The notes under the pieces were generated by a model. It saw only the letters and a list, made by a program, of their open reading frames with translations, was not told the origin of the DNA and did no database searches. A program made the translations under genes and the position numbers. A DNA stretch of 64,000 bases. Source: Rebecca billardiae RCC1528 (Eukaryota; Haptophyta). This document shows positions 10,221 to 20,579 of the stretch, in pieces. Location of the stretch: contig OZ251228.1 in the NCBI GenBank assembly GCA_965240325.2, positions 2,728,001 through 2,792,000 on the forward strand. The letters run 5' to 3'. Every line of letters starts with the position of its first letter. The first letter of the stretch is position 1.

Positions 10221-11084
10221 TCGCGTCGCCGCCCGGCCTCGGAGCGCAGAACACCGTGGCCGGGCTTAAGCGCAAGGCGGACGACATCTTTTCATCGGCT
10301 CTCACCCTCGGCGACGGCTCAGTGCTCGACCTGGATCAGCTGCCAGCCAACGATGAGTCGGTCACGCTCGCCATGCTGAGCTCGTGCCGCGATCGCATCC
10401 GTGCACTGCAGGCAGCCGCCACCTCGAAAGTGCAGAAGGCGGGCCCCGAGGCTGCAACTCCTGCAGGGCCGGCTGCCGCCGCGAAGAAGCCCGGCGCGTC
10501 TGGGCCCGACCACGTGACGATGGCGCGCAAACGGCTGGCTGCCTCCTTCAAGACCTCTCTCAAGGGCGTGCGCTTTTACAACCACTGGTTCTCCTCCGGG
10601 GGCACGACGAAGGAGATCAAGTTCAACGACACGCTGACGGAGAGCGAGCTCCGCGCGCTCTTCCTCGACGGCCCGGACGGCGCGCGAGGCATGCTCATCC
10701 AGCCCACGCCGGAGAACAACCCAAAGTCGAACGTGCGCAGCTGCGCACACTTGCCCGTGCCCACGGCCCTGCTGCGCTGCGCATTGTGGCGGTACCCAGC
10801 CAGTCTTGCCCGTCAAAGCGTTCACTTCACACCATACCGTGCGCTCATCGCGCGTCCCATGCGGGCCGTCGGTGCAGGTCTTCATCATCGAGCTCGAGGG
10901 CGACGCGCTCGTCAAGATCATCGGGCTGAAGGACCCGAAGGGCGAGCTGTGGTCCGAGGGCGGCATCCAGCGGGGCAAGGGCCGCAAGCTTGGCAGCTGC
11001 CCGCTCAAGGTACACTCCGCGACGGCGAAGTGGTCCGGTGGCGTGGGCAAGCTCATGCTTGCCGTGCGCACGGAGAACCTTTAG
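10199..11084 (+). CDS. unrecognised two-exon gene, head-to-head with an EsV-1-7 gene
   Basis: The model is join(10199..10732, 10878..11084), 246 aa. The intron 10733-10877 starts GTGCGC, ends GTGCAG, is 145 nt long and is phase 0. Joining restores ENNPKSN|VFIIELEGDALVK. The N-terminus (MTTLDAPFASPPGL) is followed by a short basic patch (LKRKADD) and an Ala/Pro-rich linker. A compact C-terminal domain of about 130 residues then contains KGVRFYNHWFSSGGT, SELRALFLDGPDG and DPKGELWSEGG. I do not recognise the family. A diverged inverted copy exists at 57391-58134 and is broken. Conservation of the domain between the two copies supports real coding. The shared 5' region suggests a bidirectional promoter with the EsV-1-7 gene. 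Confidence 0.75.
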
Positions 11085-11100
11085 TCGTCGTCACGGCCTG

Positions 11101-11228
11101 CGGTGGCAGGTTGCCGCACCATCCTTCATCGCACGCTCTCCGAAGAGAGACCGCTGGAAACTGGTTTGAACCCATGACCTCAGACGCAAGAGCACGCCAG
11201 TACTCCCACTCGGCCACAGACCGGCGTA
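11101..11228 (-). mobile_element. tRNA-derived SINE-like repeat
   Basis: Read on the minus strand, it has an A-box-like TGGCCGAGTGG (11216-11206) and a B-box-like GGTTCAAACC (11172-11163), 33 nt apart, as in a Pol III tRNA promoter. No acceptor or anticodon stem can be folded, so it is not a working tRNA. Further copies lie at 32861-32988 and 43359-43498; those two belong to the segmental duplication. Confidence 0.6.
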
Positions 11229-11265
11229 CGTACCGAGGTCCGACCAGCCAGCACTAGCGCTTCGA

Positions 11266-11270
<5 letters not shown>

Positions 11271-11310
<40 letters not shown>
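11271..11310. repeat. (CT)n microsatellite
   Basis: About 19 CT units, then scattered TCTCTCGATCTCTC copies to about 11390. A similar CT-rich tract also lies beyond the decayed copy of the neighbouring gene (57219-57379). 11229-11388 holds no gene. Confidence 0.9.
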
Positions 11311-11311
<1 letters not shown>

Positions 11312-11388
11312 TCTCGATCTCTCCGTCGTCTCTCTCAGTCTCGATCCATGGCGCTCTCGATCTCTCTGTCCGCTGGCTCTCGATCTCT

Positions 11389-12399
11389 CTAGTCGTTAGT
11401 CTTAGCAGCGGCCAGCACTGGCAGCAGGCCCAGGTAGCGTTCAGTCACGTGGTGGTCTGCGTACACCATCAGCTGCACGCAAACGGCCACGGGCCGCGCA
11501 GACGCAGCCAACGCACACGCAGCCACAACGCCCTCTCCGTCGGAGCATGCGCCGGCCGCGCGCCTTCTCGTGAGCGCCCCACGTTCAATCGCATTGGCAG
11601 CGGATTCGAGCTCGACGCGCAGGAGCGCACACGCGACAAAGAAATCGGCAGCAGAGTCGTCGTGAGCATGATGGCGGTCGGCGCAGTCGGCGTCGCCGGC
11701 AGCCGTGCTGCCGACTCCGATGAGCACCGCGCCTGGTAGCAGGCTGCCTCCCTCGTCCGCGCAGGTTTGCCAGCCTGCATCTGGCTCGCCGTGGGCCAAC
11801 GCGCGCACCTCTGCGGGTGGCAGCACGCGCTCGCGCAGGAGGCGCGCGTAGTGCAGCTGTGGCAGCCGGATGACCCGACGGCGCGCCCAGCGGCCCACGA
11901 TCTGCGCAGACTGCTGGCAGATGCGCCATGGGTGCTCGAGCGGCCAGTCGCAGCCGGGCGGCATGCGCGCGAACGCGGGCAGGCCGCAGCCAAGGGGCGG
12001 GTCCGCGTGCTGCAGCCGCAGGGCAGCGCGCTCGACGAGCACGACGAGGTGCGGCTGGTTCGCGCCGTCCGTCTCCATCGTCGCGACGGCGGCGGCAGCT
12101 GCGGCCTCCCCGCCCGCGGGCCGCGCCGCCCGTGGCACTGCCAACTCGAGCGGAGAAGCCTGCCCCTCCCTGCCGAGCGCCACGCCGCTGCCCAGGCCGA
12201 AGAAGGCGGCGAGCTCAGCCGCACTGGGCGGGTGCGCGTCGGCCAGGCTTCGGCACACGGGCGCAGCGGCGGTGGCATCGGCACCGGGCTGCAGCGGAGA
12301 GTCCGCGCCGACCGCGAGCGCGCCGTCATCGCAGCCGTCAGCATGGCCGCCGCGTGGGTGAGCGCCGTCGGCCTCTGCGCGCTCGGCCTGGCCAGGACA

Positions 12400-12430
<31 letters not shown>

Positions 12431-14139
12431 TGCTGCTCGCGCTCGATCAGCGCGGCGAAGAAGCCGCCGCAGTCCGCGGCGCTCGGCAGCACACGGATGC
12501 ACCGCGTGAGGTCGAGCGCACCGCCGTCGGCGTCGTCACCGCCAGCGCTCGCGCTCGCGCGCGGAGCAAACATGGTGGGCTGCAGCGCGCCGCGCTCGAC
12601 GGCGCCGCTGGCCTCCTCGTCCGCCAGCTCGGCGGCAGAGCGGAGCATGTGCGGGCGGGCCTCGCAGTACCCGGGCGTAGGCACGCCCCACGAGCGCAGC
12701 CCCGGGTGGCACGCCCTCGCGGCAGCCTCGGAGAGCACCTCCTGGGCCGCGGGCACCAGCCGCACGCGCAGCGGCCGCCCTCGCACGTCTGCGCCGGCGC
12801 GCGCCCGGCTGAGCGCCGCGTGCACCACCGCCTCGTTCTCGATCGGGTTGAGCGAGCACGTGGAGTAGGCGAGCCGGCCGCCCGGGCGCAGGAGCCGGAG
12901 TGCGCGCTGCAGGATGGCCAGCTGCGTCGCGTGGTTCGCGAGCGCCGGGCGGACGGACCAGCGCTCCCACTTGCGCGCGTTCTTGCGCAGCGTGCCGTCG
13001 CCCGAGCACGGCGCGTCCACGAGCACGCGCTCGAAGCGCAGCGCGGCGGGCGGGGCGGGCGGGGCGGCGCGAGGGATGGCGGGCGGGACGAAGGTGCGCG
13101 CGTCGGAGCACATCATCAGCACGCGCGTCGCGCCGGGCTGCGACCACAGCCGGCGCAGCGCGCGCTCTGCGCGGGGCCGCTCGAGATCATTCGCCACCAG
13201 CACGCCGGCAGCGGGCGGCGCAGCCGCGGCCGTGGCCGCGGCCGTGGCGGGCGCGGCGTTGGCCGAGGCAGAGGCCACCATGAGGTCGAGCAGCTGGCTC
13301 GTCTTGGAGCCAGGCGCGCAGCAGAGATCGAGCACGGCGTGCCCGGGCCGTATCGGCGCGAGCAGGCACGCTGGCAGCATCGACGCCACTTCCTGCACGC
13401 ACAGCTCACCGCAGTTGGCGAGACGGCTGAGCACCGCGCCCAGCGAGCCTGCCGAGCTGGCCGCGGCCTCGGGCGCGGGCGCAGCCGCCGGGGCGTCGGC
13501 GGAGCGCTCAGCGTGGACCGCCGTGGGGGCTTGCGCCACGTACAGCCCACTGCCATCCGAGGGCCACGGCGAGCTGAGCAGCCGGACGCCACCGGCCGCA
13601 CCGGCCTCGCGCACGGCGGCGTCCAGCTCGGCGCGCGTGCGCGCGAGCCGTGGCGACGCGCGATTCAAGCGCACGGAGAGCGGGAGCGGCCGGCGGAGGT
13701 GCGCGCACACGTCGTCCCACTCCGCAGGGCCGCACAGCTGCTGCGCTGCGTAGTACGCCGCGAAGGTTCTCGCCGCCTCCGTGCCCACTACAGCACCGGT
13801 CTCACCGTCGCGCGTGGCGCCACCCACTTCGGCGCTCGCCTGCAGCCCAATGTCCAGCACCATCCGCCGGCTGCCGCCGCTCGAGACGTCGCTCTCGCTC
13901 GGTATGAGCGTCACAACGTCGCCGGCGAGCACGACGCGATGACCCTGGCAGGGCGCATCGTTCACGAGCACGCGCCCCTGCTCGCACGCGCGGAAGGCGC
14001 CGGTGCGCGAGTCGCCGTGCGGCAGGAGGTACTCGCGGAAGGCGTGCGCGACGAAGCGCTGCACGCGTTCACCCGCGTCGGCGACGCTCACGACTTCGCA
14101 CGCGCCCCGAGCCGTCACAAAGTCCATCGCGCCAATCAC
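11389..14139 (-). CDS. NSUN2/Trm4-type RNA (cytosine-5-) methyltransferase with N-terminal S4-like domain
   Basis: 916 aa from ATG 14139 (an alternative Met lies at residue 5). Residues ~20-80 resemble an S4 RNA-binding domain (GRVLVNDAPCQGHRVVLAGD). The SAM-dependent core follows. Motif I is LDLCCAPGSKTSQLL (about 270-284). Motif IV is VDAPCSGDGTLRKN with Cys378. Motif VI is YSTCSLNPIENEAVV with Cys428. Both cysteines of the dual-Cys m5C mechanism are present, and CSGDGTLRKN plus CSLNPIE are typical of the NSUN2 branch. The enzyme would methylate C5 of cytosine in tRNA or mRNA. The C-terminal third is variable, with an Asp run at about 12400-12430 and a PUA-like position but no clear match. 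No intron is needed. The canonical NSUN2 lacks an S4 domain, so the fusion is notable. Confidence 0.88.
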
Positions 14140-14229
14140 TTCTGTCGCGACGAGACGGCCGGCACGTCGCCGCCCATCGTGCGACGACGCATATCCGTAG
14201 GCTCCGTGGAAATCGTTGGTCGTTTTTCG

Positions 14230-16850
14230 GGCGGAGGGCGGGAACGAGCGGCTGCCTGCGGGCAGCGGCGCCTGCGAAGTGCTAAGCCCTCGACACTGCG
14301 AGCGCGTGTTCGGCGCCGGCTGGGCCGCTGCCCCTTCTGCATGCTGCAGGAAAGCCGCTCTGGCTGGGCTGCTGCCCCTTCTGCATGCTGCAGGAAAGCC
14401 GCTCTGGCTGGGCTGGGGCCCCTTTGCATGCCTCAGTGCTGCAGGAAATCACACATGCATGCCTGTGTTGCCTGGCAGCTGCCTGCGGGAAGCGGCGCCT
14501 GCGGAGTGCTAAGCCCTTGACACTGCGAACGCGATGTTCAGCACCAGCTGGGCTGCGGCCCCTTCTGCATGCTGCAGGAAAGCAGCTTGGGCTGTACACG
14601 GCAAGCGCGAGTTCCGCGCCGGCTGGGCTGCTGCCCCTTCGCCTGCTGAAGGACAGCCGCTCCGGCTGGGCTGCTGCCCCTTCAGCATGCTGCAGGAAAG
14701 CCTCTCTCGGGCTGGCAGCTGCCCGCGGGCAGCGGCGCCTGCAGAGTGCTAAGCTCTTGACACGGCGAGCGCGAGTTCCGCGCCGGCTGGGCTGCTGCCC
14801 CTTCTGCATACTGCACGAAGGCCGCTCGGGCTGGCTGCCCCTTCTGCATGCTGCTGCAGGAAATCGCACCACATGCCTGTTTTGCCAGGCTGCTGCCTGC
14901 AGGCAGCCGCGCTTGCGGCTGTGGTTTGCTGAGCCAGGGGCTCGACACTGCGAGCGCAATATGCCGTGCCGGCTGGGCAGCTGCCCCTTTCTGCATGCTG
15001 CAGGAAAGCAGCTCGGGCTGGCAGCTGCCTGCGGGCAGCGGCGCCTGCGGAGTGCTAAGCCCTCGACACTGCGAGCGCGTTGTTCGGCGCCGGCTGGGCT
15101 GCTGCCCCTTCTGCATGCTGCAGGAAAGCCGCTCTGGCTGGGCTGGCGGGGCCCCTTCTGCATGCCTCAGTGCTGCAGGAAATCACACATGCATGCCTGT
15201 GTTGCCTGGCAGCTGCCTGCGGGCATCGGCGCCTGCGGAGTGCTAAGCCCTTGACACTGCGAACGCGATGTTCAGCACCAGCTGGGCTGCGGCCCCTTCT
15301 GCATGCTGCAGAAAAGCAGCTCGGGCTGTACACGGCAAGCGCAAGTTCCGCGCCGGCTGGGCTGCTGCCCCTTCGCCTGCTGAAGGACAGCCGCTCTGGC
15401 TGGGCTGCTGCCCCTTCTGCATGCTGCAGGAAAGCCTCTCTCTGGCTGGCAGCTGCCGGCGGGCAGCGGCGCCTGCAGAGTGCTGAGCTCTTGACACGGC
15501 GAACGCGAGTTCCGCGCCGGCTGGGCTGCTGCCCCTTCTTCATACTGCAGGAAGGCCGCTCGGGCTGGCTGCCCCTTCTGCATGCTGCTGCAGGAAATCG
15601 CATCACAATGATGCCTGTTTTGTAAGGCTGCTGCCTGCTGGCAGTCGCGCTTGCGGCTGCGGTTTGCTGAGCCAGGGGCTCGACACTGCCAGCGCGATGT
15701 GCAGCGCCGGCTGGGCAGCTGCCCCTTCTGCATGCTGCAGGAAAGCCGCTCGGGCTGGCGGCTGCCTGCGGGCAGCGGCGCCTGCGAAGTGCTAAGCCCT
15801 CGACACTGCGAGCGCGTGTTCGGCGCCGGCTGGGCTGCTGCCCCTTCTGCATGCTGCAGGAAAGCCGCTCTGGCTGGGCTGCTGCCCCTTCTGCATGCTG
15901 CAGGAAAGCCGCTTGGGCTGGCAGCTGCCTGCTGGCAGCGGCGCCTGCGGAGTGCTAAGCCCTTGACACTGTGAACGAGATGTGCCGCGCCGGCTGGGCT
16001 GCTGCCCCTTCACCGCGCCGGCTGGGCTGCTGCCCCTTCACCTGCTGAAGGAAAGCCGCTCGGGCTGGGCTGCTGCCCCTTCTGCCTGCTGCAGGAAAGC
16101 CGCTTGTGGGCTGGCAGCTGCCTGCGGGCAGCGGCGCCTGCGGAGTGCTAAGCCCTTGACACTGCAAGCGCGTTGTTCGGCGCCGGCTGGGCTGCTGCCC
16201 CTTCTGCATGCTGCAGGAAAGCCGCTCTGGCTGGGCTGCTGCCCCTTCTGCCTGCTGCAGGAAAGCCGCTCGTGGGCTGGCAGCTGCCTGCTGGCAGCGG
16301 TGCCTGCTGAGTGCTAAGCTCTTGACACGGCGAGCGCGATGTTCCGCGCCGGCTGGGCTGCTGCCCCTTCTGCATACTGCAGGAAAGCCGCTCGGGCCGG
16401 CTGCCCTTCTGCATGCTGCTGCAGGAAATCGCATCGCCTGCGGCTGCGGTTTGCTTAGCCAGGGGCTTGACACTGCACGTGCAATGTGCCGCGCCGGCTG
16501 GGCCGCTGCCCCTTCTTCCGCATGATGATGCAGGGAAGCCGCTCGGGCTGACTGCACTTTCTGCATGCTGCTGCAGTAAATAAGGCACGCCTGTGTTGCT
16601 TGGCAGCTGCCTGCTGGCAGCTGCGCCTGTGGTGTGCTGAGCCCTTGGCACTGTGAGCGCGATGTTCCGTGCCATTGCAGGGCAGCTGCCCCTTCCTCTG
16701 CATGATCGATGATGCAGGAAATTAGCTCGGGCTGGCTGCCCCTTCTGCCTCCTGCTGCAGGCGATCACGCATGCCTGTGTTGCCCTGCAGGCAGCTGCCT
16801 GTGGGCAGCGGCGCCTGCAGCTTGCAGGGCCCTCGAAACTGCGATCGCAG
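14230..16850. repeat. satellite array with ~40-45-bp units and a ~740-780-bp higher-order repeat
   Basis: The basic unit is close to GGCTGGGCTGCTGCCCCTTC plus TGCATGCTGCAGGAAAGC. Blocks with GCGGCGCCTGCGGAGTGCTA and CCCTCGACACTGCGAGCGCG recur at about 14280, 15057 and 15795, marking a higher-order period. All frames are open over long stretches and give Arg/Gln-rich or Cys/Ala-rich artefacts. It begins ~90 bp upstream of the NSUN start codon, so that gene's promoter must lie in or against the array. Related units recur at 18090-18420 and 19140-19330. Confidence 0.85.
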
Positions 16851-16909
16851 TGGTTCCTTGCCTGATTAGCGGCTTTGCACAGCCGAATGCCAGCGTCGGT
16901 TGCAACTTG

Positions 16910-17095
16910 TGACTCCGACCCGTCATCGCTCCGACCCGTCATCGCTCCTCCGACCAGTCATCGCCTCGCCACTCTCCGACCTCAAACCCCCACCTTCGAC
17001 CTGGAAGACTCGCCCTGCCTCCGACCCGTCATCGCGCTCCGACCCGCCATTGCGCCTCCAACCAGTCATCGCCTCACCACTCTCCGACCTGCCTC
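16910..17095. repeat. short tandem repeat of CTCCGACCCGTCATCGC
   Basis: About eight degenerate copies of a 17-21-bp unit, some with CTCACCACTCTCCGACCT spacers. No gene is seen from here to 17370. Confidence 0.7.
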
Positions 17096-17369
17096 CGATG
17101 CGCCAACGTCGTCATCTCCTTCGTCAGCAAAGACAATATGAGGCCCTCAGGCCATGCTCAAGCACACACTCGCGCCATCGGCATCTTGGAGTGAGCTGCT
17201 CGCTGGCGCCCAACCAGTGCCCTGTGTCGACTGCCTGCTGGCAGTGAGAGAGCCACCCTTGCGGTGGTAGTGCATAGCCAGCACTGGTGTCAGCTCCTGC
17301 TGGGGCCAGTGGTGAGCACCCTCAGCTGCTTGCCTGGTAGTCAGGGTGGGTGGGTGGGAGGATTTGCCA

Positions 17370-17578
17370 CAATGAATGCCCTTTGCTGCTGCGGCGCTGC
17401 GTGCCGCCATTTGCGGCAACCTCGTGCCTGCTGCTTGGGGCGATAATCGCTGAGCTCTGGGCTCTGAGTCCTGCTGCTCCGGATTCTGCGGCTGGATTTG
17501 CACAGCGCTTGCGTCTCCAGTACATTGCGGACCCCTTGTGAGCTTCGCGCCAGACCCACCAAACCAACTGCACAACAC
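17370..17578. repeat. sequence E, uninterrupted copy (empty site for the element at 19505)
   Basis: About 209 bp beginning CACAATGAATGCCCTTTGC and ending AACCAACTGCACAACA. The same sequence occurs at 19396-19504 plus 20356-20463, there split by 842 bp. The junction GTCCTGCTG|CTCCGG is intact here. Confidence 0.85.
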
Positions 17579-18430
17579 AAGCGGTCCTTGTTCCTTGTTC
17601 GCCGCATGATTGTAGTATGTTATGCCCACTGCTACGCAGTCACCAGATCGGCGACGTCGTCGACAGTTGGGATACCTCCAAGTGGAGGCCCGAGTGGTTG
17701 CAGCCCACTGTGCCACCAGGGTACTTGCGGCTGCGACGTGTTTGCCGCGCTGACGTTCCCAATCGTTCCACAGGGGCGTCGGGTGGCTGTGCTTGTAGGG
17801 TCGGGGACCGTAATCCGTATCCCAACTGCATGATGCGCACGGTGGCGGTGTTCGTTTTTCGATTGCTTTGCTGCCTTTGGCTTTGACGACGACGAGGCAG
17901 GCGTTGAGCGGCCTCTCGGCTGCTGCAAGGGCCTTGGCTGCGGCCTACCGGCACGGCCCGTGCTGCCTGGCAGGCCAGTGCGCTGATAGCAACGTAGCGG
18001 CCCTGCTGTATACCCAGGTTCCAGCAAGTAAGCGGCAGTGCAGGCCTGCTGGTCTCCAGCGGCCTGCTCAGGCCTAATTAGCAAGGCAGGCTCTGCCGGC
18101 CTTGCCCGTATGCTGCAGTGCCAAGTGGATCTGCCTGCTGCAGCCAGCGGGCTTGCGCCTTGCTGCTCGGCGGAGCTGCCTCACTGCACGGCGAGCGCCG
18201 GACTGACAGCCATGGTCCGCACCGGCTGGGCATCCACCCCTTCTGCATGACGATATGCAGGAAATCCGCGTATGCCTTATTGGGCGGCTGATGAATGCAC
18301 CTTTCGCGTAGTACTGCTAGTGCAAGTACTATTGATGCTTAGCAGGAAGTCACACATGCCTGTGTTAGGTGTTGCCTGGCTGCTGCCTGCGGGCACAAGC
18401 GGCACCTGCAGCGTGCTAAGCCCTTGCCTC
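17579..18430. other. no supportable gene; diverged satellite units near the end
   Basis: Short ORFs exist (for example 17617-17886 on the plus strand), but no family is recognised and none is conserved elsewhere in the window. From about 18090, units related to the 14-16 kb satellite reappear (GCCCTTGCCTCGAC, CCACCCCTTCTGCATGA). Confidence 0.5.
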
Positions 18431-18985
18431 GACGGCCTGCGGGCCGGAGGACGGTGGAGGACGCTTGCGAGTCCTGGGCAAGGCTCAGGCGGAGCTCTTG
18501 CGGGCCGGGTTCTAGGGCCCGGCGGGCCGCAAAGAGCAGCCTCGACGGCCGCAGGCCGGAGGACGGTGGAGCAGAGCAGCCTCGACGGCCGCGGGCCGGA
18601 GGACGGTGGAGCAGAGCAGCCTCGACGGCCGCGGGCCGGAGGACGGTGGAGCAGAGCAGCCTCGACGGCCGCGGGCCGGAGGACGGTGGAGCAGAGCAGC
18701 CTCGACGGCCGCTGGCCGGAGGACGGTGGAGCAGAGCAGCCTCGACGGCCGCGGGCCGGAGGACGGTGGAGCAGAGCAGCCTCGACGGCCGCTGGCCGGA
18801 GGACGGTGGAGCAGAGCAGCCTCGACGGCCGCGGGCCGGAGGACGGTGGAGCAGAGCAGCCTCGCCGGCCACTGGCCGGAGGACGGTGGAGCCGAGCAGC
18901 CTCGACGGCCGCGGGCCGGAGGACGGTGGAGCAGAGCAGCCTCGACGGCCGCTGGCCGGAGGACGATGGAGGACGTTTGCGAGTC
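18431..18985. repeat. 40-bp minisatellite, about 12-13 copies
   Basis: The unit is CTCGACGGCCGCGGGCCGGA + GGACGGTGGAGCAGAGCAGC, nearly invariant; the second G of GCGGGCC is T in alternate copies. The array is flanked on both sides by GCGAGTCCTGGGCAAGGCTC. Because 40 is not a multiple of three and the unit has no stop, four of the six frames stay open across the array. The resulting RPEDGGAEQP-type ORFs should not be annotated as proteins. Confidence 0.9.
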
Positions 18986-19139
18986 CTGGGCAAGGCTCAA
19001 GCGGAGCTCTTGACACGTGCGCGATGACGAAGGCCTGCGGGCCTTTGGGAGCCTCCCTCGCCGCGCGAGAGGGTCTGAGCAATGCACGAGCGCCTGGCAG
19101 CGCTCGGTGCGGCGGCCGTGGGCCGAGAGAGCTGTTGAG

Positions 19140-19330
19140 GGGGGGGGCTGCTGCGGGCTGGGCTGCAGCCCCTTCTGCCTGCTGCAGGAAGCCGTGCGGG
19201 CTGGGCTGCGGCCCCTTCTGCATGCTGCAGGAAAGCCGCTCGGGCTGACTGGGCACCTGCCACTTCTGCACGCTGCTGCAGGAAATCACGCATGCCTGTG
19301 TTGCCCGGCCGCTGCCCGCGGGCAGCGGAG
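19140..19330. repeat. outlying block of the 14-16 kb satellite
   Basis: Contains GGCTGGGCTGC, GCCCCTTCTGCATGCTGCAG and CTGCAGGAAATCACGCATGC in the order seen in the main array. Confidence 0.75.
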
Positions 19331-19504
19331 CCTGCGCCTGCGCGTGCGAAGGAATCGGCCGCCGACGCACGCGCACGGACGCCGACGCGATTTGCCACAA
19401 TGAATGCCCTTTGCTGCTGCGGCGCTGCGTGCCGCCATTTGCGGCAACCTCGTGCCTGCTGCTTGGGGCGATAATCGCTGAGCTCTGGGCTCTGAGTCCT
19501 GCTG

Positions 19505-20346
19505 CTGGCTGGTTCAGACCCAGCCGTTTCGTGGTACCCACGAACAATAAATTGCTCCGTGCGGAGCGGCTGGGAAAGTCCAGCAAGGGCCTGAAAGGAG
19601 ATCCGGCCACGAGGGCCTCGGCGTGCCGCCCGCCCGCGTGCCGACGCGCCGTCGCGCTCGCGGCTGTGACGCGTCGGCGGTCGCGCGCGCGGCTCTCGCG
19701 CGAGTCGGATGGACGTGGATCCCTCTTCGCCGGCGCCTCCACCTGGTGAGCGGTGCTCTCCCCCCCTTCGCGCTCGCCGCGCACTGCTTCTGTCCCAGAG
19801 TGCGGTCTGTGGGGCACCGCGCGTACGCGTGGCCGGGCACCTCGCAAAACCTTCGCGGGCAACACTTTTGAGTGGCTGGCATGGGGGGGGACAATGTGTA
19901 CCGTGAGCTGAGTGGCTACCCGTGTGCGAGCGCGGAGGGGCCAGCCCTCTTTTTCGGCCACACGTCTCACACTGTTCCATGGCCCGTTCTACCTTGTGTC
20001 CGTGTGCACGTACAAGTGGAGCAGGGCGGGGTGGGCGGCCCTTATCGCCGTCGGATGAGACCCAAAGATAGCATGTGCCACGCCGCACCGCGCTGCACCA
20101 CCAGCCAACAATCTGGGCGGGCGGTACCGGCGATCTGCGCGGCGCGATGGGCACGGGCAGCATGCCTGCCAGCATGACGGCGAACACGGCAAACCGCCTG
20201 CAAATCAGGTTCAACGCGGTCTGAACTCCGCGAATCCGGATTTCACGCACGGGAAGACCGAAACGCTTTTCCACTGGATATCGCTAGCCGCTCCGCGGGG
20301 CCGCGGAGCGGCCTCCCAAAAGGAGCGGCGGGTCTGAACTAGCCAG
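19505..20346. mobile_element. 842-bp Mutator-like non-autonomous element with 9-bp target duplication
   Basis: The terminal inverted repeats are CTGGCTGGTTCAGACCC (19505-19521) and, inverted, CTGGCTAGTTCAGACCC (20330-20346), 16 of 17 matching. The 9-bp direct repeat GTCCTGCTG flanks it on both sides (19496-19504 and 20347-20355). The pre-insertion sequence exists at 17370-17578, where GTCCTGCTG occurs once. A 9-bp duplication fits the MULE superfamily. No transposase ORF is present; the longest ORFs are low-complexity. Confidence 0.88.
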
Positions 20347-20579
20347 GTCCTGCTGCTCCGGATTCTGCGGCTGGATTTGCACAGCGCTTGCGTCTCCAGT
20401 ACTAGTACATTGCGGACCCCTTGTGAGCTTCGCGCCAGACCCACCAAACCAACTGCACAACAGAGGGCGGGAACGAGCATCATGGCGCACCTTGTTCGCA
20501 CGTGTCGGCCAATGGCTGGGTGGCGGCGGTCACGCGGCGGCGGGTTAGCTGAGTCCGTCATCGGCTGGCGGCGGCGGGA

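Noticed and set aside
11101-11228. functional tRNA-Leu or tRNA-Ser gene
   Set aside because: A and B boxes are present, but acceptor, anticodon and T stems do not pair.
11767-14520. 917-aa plus-strand ORF over the NSUN gene
   Set aside because: Arg/Ala-rich shadow; the sense strand carries all methyltransferase motifs.
14282-16942. overlapping Cys/Ala- and Arg/Gln-rich ORFs
   Set aside because: Satellite translation; frames differ between super-units.
18339-19970. 543-aa minus-strand ORF with PPSSGPRPSRLL repeats
   Set aside because: Arises from the 40-bp minisatellite, which is open in several frames.
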